From positions 1-6,359 of the forward strand of contig SOKR01000053.1 in assembly GCA_004375675.1 (NCBI GenBank): a stretch of 6,359 nt of DNA, in the 5' to 3' direction. Source of the DNA: Dehalococcoidia bacterium. GTDB lineage: Bacteria; Chloroflexota; Dehalococcoidia; Dehalococcoidales; BS750m-G39. A program made the position numbers and the translations under genes. Below, piece by piece: positions 5,673-6,359 of this stretch. Numbering within the stretch: the first letter of the stretch is position 1; each line of letters begins with the position of its first letter. Under the pieces are notes generated by a model that did no database searches, was not told the DNA's origin, and was given only the letters and a program-made list of their open reading frames with translations.

Positions 5673-6359
5673 TTAGAGGCGGTGGTAGCTTTCCTGAAGG
5701 AGGAGGGCGTCTGCTTCCAGGCTGGGGCTTTCGCAGATTACCAGCCCCTTGGCCCCGTAGTCCTTGAGCGCCTGGAGGAGTTCGGTGTAGTTGAGGTCGG
5801 AGTCTTCGAGGTTGAGGTGTTTGCGCTCTCCCTTCTTGCCGTAGGCGATGCCGGAGACGTGGATATGCATGTTGGCTAGTGCCGGCTCGCCCAGGCCGTT
5901 TTTTATCTGCTCCAGGACAGCGACGAATTCGGGGTAGGAGTTAGCCTGCCCGCTGCGGGCGTGCCAGTGGGCGAAGTCCATGCAGATGCCGACTCTATCC
6001 AGCTCGTTACATAGGTTAATGATTTCGTCGATATCGCCGAACTGGCTGGCCTTGCCCATAACCTCGGGCCTGACCCAGACCTTGTTTTCCTCCTTTTTGA
6101 GCTGGTTCATGACCTCGGCCAGGTTTTTCCTGACCGCCTGGTAGGCCTTTTCCGGTGGGTCGCCCAGGTAGAAGGCGGCGTGGAAGACGATGCTTTGGGC
6201 GCCGCATAAGCCGCCGATGCGGGCGGTCTGGATGATTCTTTCCTGGCTGGCGGCTACCTTTTCCGGCTCGCGGGCGTTGAGGTTGATGTAGTAGGGGCCG
6301 TGAGCCGAGAGCCTGACGCCTTCGCTTTGGGCAGTTTCCGCCACCAGACGGGCACTGAT
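5673..6359 (-). CDS. Endonuclease IV-like (AP endonuclease family 2) TIM-barrel metalloprotein, 5'-truncated by the window edge
   Basis: The frame is open to the window edge, so 228 C-terminal residues are visible. Comparison with E. coli Nfo suggests about 50 N-terminal residues are missing; a GTG at 6344 is only internal. The pattern is that of the xylose isomerase/endonuclease IV barrel with a multi-metal site: SAHGPYYINL (H20, like Nfo H69), IVFHAAFY (H60, like H109), RPEVMGK (E99, like E145), CMDFAHWH (D128 and H131, like D179 and H182), MHIHVSG (H167, like H216), GERKHLNL (H181, in the place of D229/H231), and ICESP (E210, like E261). The Asp of the DRH motif is not evident. The KKGERKHLNLEDSDLNY wording resembles archaeal-type Nfo-like proteins as I remember them. 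True endonuclease IV cuts abasic sites in DNA repair; here repair is likely but not proven, and a sugar isomerase-like role is the alternative. It lies just upstream of ftsH on the same strand. Confidence 0.82.
   Translation of the reverse strand: MSARLVAETAQSEGVRLSAHGPYYINLNAREPEKVAASQERIIQTARIGGLCGAQSIVFHAAFYLGDPPEKAYQAVRKNLAEVMNQLKKEENKVWVRPEVMGKASQFGDIDEIINLCNELDRVGICMDFAHWHARSGQANSYPEFVAVLEQIKNGLGEPALANMHIHVSGIAYGKKGERKHLNLEDSDLNYTELLQALKDYGAKGLVICESPSLEADALLLQESYHRL

Noticed and set aside
5638..5673. Inverted repeat AGCAG/CTGCT flanking the gap upstream of ftsH
   Set aside because: Only five pairs with a 26-nt loop; too weak to call a terminator or operator.
6342..6344. GTG at 6344 as the start of the endonuclease IV-like gene
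   Set aside because: The frame stays open to the window edge and the first barrel strands expected for the family would be missing; the true start is outside.
1..6359. Possible CRISPR array, tRNA, transposase, phage or other mobile system
   Set aside because: Both strands are filled by six conserved housekeeping genes with only 20-56 bp gaps; no repeat array, tRNA-like fold, transposase motif or attachment-like repeat was seen.

Overview
This is an ordinary chromosomal stretch of a GC-rich bacterium (roughly 60% GC by eye, not computed) holding six protein genes and almost no non-coding DNA. The closest match from memory is the Dehalococcoidia branch of Chloroflexota (Dehalococcoides-like). 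This rests on the FtsH wording, the archaeal/Bacteroidetes-style MetRS with two Cys4 zinc knuckles and a KLSTS signature, and the metG-tatD-prenyl synthase and ftsH neighbourhood. The assignment is an inference; no search was possible.

Layout: positions 1-3247 are a tight plus-strand operon. It contains the 3' part of metG (methionyl-tRNA synthetase, start outside the window), then tatD (TatD-family metal-dependent hydrolase) overlapping metG in a TGATG junction, then a trans-polyprenyl diphosphate synthase with a TTG start and a clear AAAGGAG ribosome binding site. Positions 3268-6359 are a minus-strand cluster that converges on the first, with 20 bp and a small hairpin between them. Read in its own direction it contains an endonuclease IV-like TIM-barrel metalloprotein (start outside the window), a 56-bp intergenic with a strong extended -10 promoter, ftsH (membrane AAA+ zinc protease), and moaE (molybdopterin synthase large subunit) starting 9 nt after the ftsH stop.

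Roles: the plus-strand genes serve translation (Met-tRNA), nucleic-acid or quality-control hydrolysis (TatD), and isoprenoid chain synthesis (quinone tails or lipid carriers). The minus-strand genes serve DNA repair or a related metal-dependent reaction, membrane protein quality control, and molybdenum cofactor synthesis. They are housekeeping functions; nothing in their combination demonstrates a dedicated joint pathway.

I saw no tRNA, rRNA, CRISPR array, insertion sequence, phage gene or other mobile signature, and no convincing undescribed system. The points most worth a second look are the compact, almost leaderless ftsH promoter with oddly spaced consensus boxes, the Lys/Pro/Ala-rich tail of FtsH, the coupling of moaE to ftsH, and the altered metal site of the endonuclease IV-like protein.
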